From positions 1-64,000 of the forward strand of contig NZ_NSDM01000021.1 of the NCBI RefSeq assembly GCF_030852425.1: a DNA stretch of 64,000 nucleotides, in the 5' to 3' direction. The first letter of the stretch is position 1. The number at the start of each line of letters is the position of its first letter. Below the pieces are notes generated by a model that was given only the letters and a program-made list of their open reading frames with translations, made no database searches and was not told where the DNA came from. This DNA comes from Saccharothrix longispora. GTDB lineage: Bacteria; Actinomycetota; Actinomycetes; Mycobacteriales; Pseudonocardiaceae. A program made the position numbers and the translations under genes. Of the stretch, positions 61,691 to 64,000 are shown piece after piece.

Positions 61691-64000
61691 GTGCGGTTCG
61701 CGATCCTGGGGCCGTTGCGGGTCGAACGCGACGGCGTCCCGGTGGAGATCGGCGGGCGTCGGCAGCGGGACCTGCTGGCGCTGTTGTCGGTGCGCCCCAA
61801 CCGCTTCCTGTCCGCCGACTGGCTGGCCGACGCCCTGTGGGACGGCCGCCCGCCCGCGAGCGCCGCCGTGACGCTGCGGACCCACGTCGCCGGCCTGCGG
61901 CGCGCCCTGGAACCCGGCCGCGGCCACCGGGCTCCCGCCGAGCTGCTGCGCGGCGGGAACGGCGGGTACGAGCTGACCGTGCCGCCGGACGCGGTGGACG
62001 CCGTCCGCTTCACCACCCTCGCCGACGACGCCGCCGCGGCCCTGGCTTCCGGCGACAGCCCGCTGGCCGAGCACCGCTACCGCGAGGCGCTGGCGCTGTG
62101 GCGCGGTGACGTGGCGGTCGCCGGCCTGGAGGCCGTGCGCGCCGACGCGGCCCGGTTGACCGAGGCGCGGCTGGCCGCCGCCGAGGGGTGGTTCACCGCG
62201 TCCGTGGACGTGGGGCGGCACCACGAGGTGCTGCCCGAGCTGCGGCGGTTCGTGACCGAGCACCCGGAGCGCGAGCGCGCACGTGGCCGCCTCATGCTCG
62301 CCCTCTACCGCACCGGGCGGCAGGCGGAGGCGCTGGCGGTCTACGACGAAGGCCGGCGCGTGCTGGCCGAGGAGTACGGGGTCTCGCCGACCGAGGCGTT
62401 GCGCGACCTGCACCGACGCATCCTGGTCCACGACGTCCCGGGGGCCGGCGGGGCGCGGGGGGCCGGAATTGTCGTACCCCTGGAGGAGAATGGGAACAGG
62501 GGTCCCCTGGGCGAGGACCCCTGCGGAGCACGCCCTGCGGTGGTGGCGGGACGGGACGGGCGCGAGGTAGTCGGCGGTCCTGGCGTCGGCGGCGGTCCTG
62601 GCGGCGGAGTCGCCCGGGGTGTCGGGATCGACCGGGGTGTCGGGATCGACCGGATCGTGGGCCGCCAACGGGAACTCGCCCTGCTCGACGGGTTGTTGGT
62701 CGCCGCGAGGCACGCGGGAGGGCGGTTCGCCGTCGTGGTCGGCGAGGCCGGGATCGGGAAGACCAGCCTGGCCCGGGTCGTCGGCGCACGTGCCGCGGCG
62801 AGCGGGACCCCGGTGGTGTGGGCGCGGTGCCCCGACATCGGGCAGACCCCGCCGTTCTGGTTGTGGACGCAGGTGGTGCGCGCCCTGTCGCCGGGTGCGG
62901 TGGAGCCCGCGCTGGCCGGTTTCACCGGGCTGTTCGCCGGCCACACCGACCGCGGTGGCCGGACCGACCACACCGGGCACACCGACCGCCTGGACCCGAC
63001 CGCGCGCTTCCGCGCCTACGACGCCGTCGCCGCGCTCGTCCGCACCGCCGCCGAACCCGCCGGCCTCGTGCTGGTCCTGGACGACCTGCACGCCGCCGAC
63101 CCCGACTCGCTGCTGCTCCTGCGCTACCTCGCGCCCGCCCTGCACACCTCGCGGGCGCTCGTGGTCGTGACGCTGCGCCCGTACGAGCACGACCCGGACC
63201 TGGTCGCCGCGCTCGCCGACATCGCCCGCTCCCCCGGCCACCGCCGCCTGCACCCCGCCGGGCTCGACGCGGACGCCGTGGCCGACCTGGTGCGCGAGCA
63301 CACCGGCACGACCCCGTCGGCCGACGTCGTGGACCGGCTCGTCACCCGCACCGGCGGCAACCCGTTCTTCCTCACCGAACTGCTGACCTCGCCGGACGAC
63401 CCGCCGCCGGGCATCCGCGACACCGTCCGCCGCCGCCTGCACGCGCTCGACGACGCCACGCGGGACTGCCTGGACCTGCTCAGCGTCGCGGGCCGGGACC
63501 TGGACGTCGCCGTCGTGGGCACGCCCTCGCCCGCCGCCGACCACCTGATCACCGAGACCGCGCCCCGCGTCGTCGGGTTCCGGCACCCGCTGTTCGCCGA
63601 GGCGACGTACGCGGACCTGTCCCCGACCCGGCGCGCGACCCTGCACGCCCGCCTGGCCGACACGGGCCGTGACGTGCTCACCCCGGCCGAGCTGGCCCAC
63701 CACTACGGGCGCGCGGGGAACCGCCGGGCCGACCACCTGCACTGGACGCTGGAAGCCGCCGAGGACGCCACCCGCCGCCTCGCCTTCGAGGACGCGCTGA
63801 CCCACCTGGACCGGGCCGCGACCCTGCTCACCGACCCGGCCGACGAGCTGGCGGTGCACCTGCGCCGCGCGTCCCTGCTGCACATCACCGTCGGCATCGG
63901 CAGCGACGCGGTGGCGGACGCCGCCGCCGACGCCCACCGCCTGCTGAACCGGCTGAGCCCGTCCGGGACCCCCGCCGCGGACCTGGGCACCGCCCTGTGG
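61691..64000 (+). CDS. SARP-type regulator with AAA ATPase domain, cut by window edge
   Basis: The first 770 residues of a large regulator. Winged helix (about 1-90, MRFAILGPLRVERDGVPVEIGGRRQRDLLALLS...), activation domain (about 95-245, LTVPPDAVDAVRFTTLADDAAAAL...EYGVSPTEALRDLHRRIL), a low-complexity glycine-rich linker, then an AAA-type ATPase of the LAL kind with Walker A GEAGIGKTS (about 351) and Walker B LVLVLDDLHAADPDSL (about 460). The combination resembles SARP-LAL regulators such as PimR. I chose GTG at 61691 (AGGGGG seven bases upstream); GTG at 61670 is an alternative that would suit a leaderless transcript. The end of the protein, including any C-terminal HTH, is outside the window. 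Confidence 0.88.
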   Translation, partial: MRFAILGPLRVERDGVPVEIGGRRQRDLLALLSVRPNRFLSADWLADALWDGRPPASAAVTLRTHVAGLRRALEPGRGHRAPAELLRGGNGGYELTVPPDAVDAVRFTTLADDAAAALASGDSPLAEHRYREALALWRGDVAVAGLEAVRADAARLTEARLAAAEGWFTASVDVGRHHEVLPELRRFVTEHPERERARGRLMLALYRTGRQAEALAVYDEGRRVLAEEYGVSPTEALRDLHRRILVHDVPGAGGARGAGIVVPLEENGNRGPLGEDPCGARPAVVAGRDGREVVGGPGVGGGPGGGVARGVGIDRGVGIDRIVGRQRELALLDGLLVAARHAGGRFAVVVGEAGIGKTSLARVVGARAAASGTPVVWARCPDIGQTPPFWLWTQVVRALSPGAVEPALAGFTGLFAGHTDRGGRTDHTGHTDRLDPTARFRAYDAVAALVRTAAEPAGLVLVLDDLHAADPDSLLLLRYLAPALHTSRALVVVTLRPYEHDPDLVAALADIARSPGHRRLHPAGLDADAVADLVREHTGTTPSADVVDRLVTRTGGNPFFLTELLTSPDDPPPGIRDTVRRRLHALDDATRDCLDLLSVAGRDLDVAVVGTPSPAADHLITETAPRVVGFRHPLFAEATYADLSPTRRATLHARLADTGRDVLTPAELAHHYGRAGNRRADHLHWTLEAAEDATRRLAFEDALTHLDRAATLLTDPADELAVHLRRASLLHITVGIGSDAVADAAADAHRLLNRLSPSGTPAADLGTALW
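62615..62650. repeat. Two 18-base tandem repeats in the SARP-type regulator
   Basis: Two exact copies of cggggtgtcgggatcgac encode RGVGID units in the glycine-rich linker between the activation and ATPase domains. Confidence 0.95.

Noticed and set aside
58646..63937. A 1763-residue version of the minus-strand AfsR-like protein
   Set aside because: Sequence upstream of 61603 is antisense to the plus-strand SARP-type gene and lacks domains; the winged-helix domain begins right after the GTG at 61603.

Overview
The window is very GC-rich, has dense overlapping GTG/ATG-started operons and carries giant modular type I polyketide synthase (PKS) genes, so it comes from an actinobacterium. A Pseudonocardiales host (Saccharothrix/Actinosynnema-like) is a guess, not established. 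About 55 kb is one glycosylated-polyketide (macrolide-type) gene cluster, running off the left edge. The remaining ~8 kb holds regulators and general genes. I saw no tRNA, rRNA, CRISPR array, insertion sequence or thioesterase.

Layout. 1-43822 (minus strand): four PKS genes transcribed right to left, here called A (34730-43822), B (12346-34629), C (1788-12320) and D (1-1763, cut by the window edge). Assuming colinearity, A carries a KSQ loading module (propionyl starter) and module 1; B carries modules 2-6 in one 7427-residue chain; C carries modules 7-8; D begins module 9. 44017-50316 (plus): a coupled operon of a glycosyltransferase, four FkbK/J/I/H-type genes for a glycerate-derived (hydroxymalonyl/methoxymalonyl-ACP) extender unit, and a two-gene ABC exporter. 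50331-50385: a strong bidirectional hairpin. 50399-52968 (minus): sugar aminotransferase and NDP-hexose 2,3-dehydratase. 53082-55057 (plus): second glycosyltransferase and a sugar ketoreductase-like protein. 55077-55787 (minus): a PAS-LuxR regulator. 56127-58612 (plus): an SDR oxidoreductase, then a YCII protein with an ECF42-type sigma factor. 58646-64000: two divergent AfsR/SARP-type large regulators, the second cut by the right edge.

How the genes work together (inference). A propionate-started chain is extended by modules with malonyl (M1, M5, M6, M8) and methylmalonyl (M2, M3, M4, M7) AT signatures. M1 and M8 carry full reduction sets, M2 makes an alkene, and M5 and M7 have visibly dead ketoreductases that leave ketones. 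The FkbH-type extender must be used downstream of M8, since none of the nine complete AT domains here looks specific for it. A 3-amino-2,3,6-trideoxysugar is partly made and attached by one or both glycosyltransferases; the DrrAB-like exporter would provide efflux and self-resistance. Three promoter regions carry a box matching the operator consensus I recall for the PAS-LuxR regulator PimM (CTVGGGAWWTCCCBAG), one perfectly. The cluster encodes a PAS-LuxR protein, so a cluster-specific regulon can be proposed from sequence alone.
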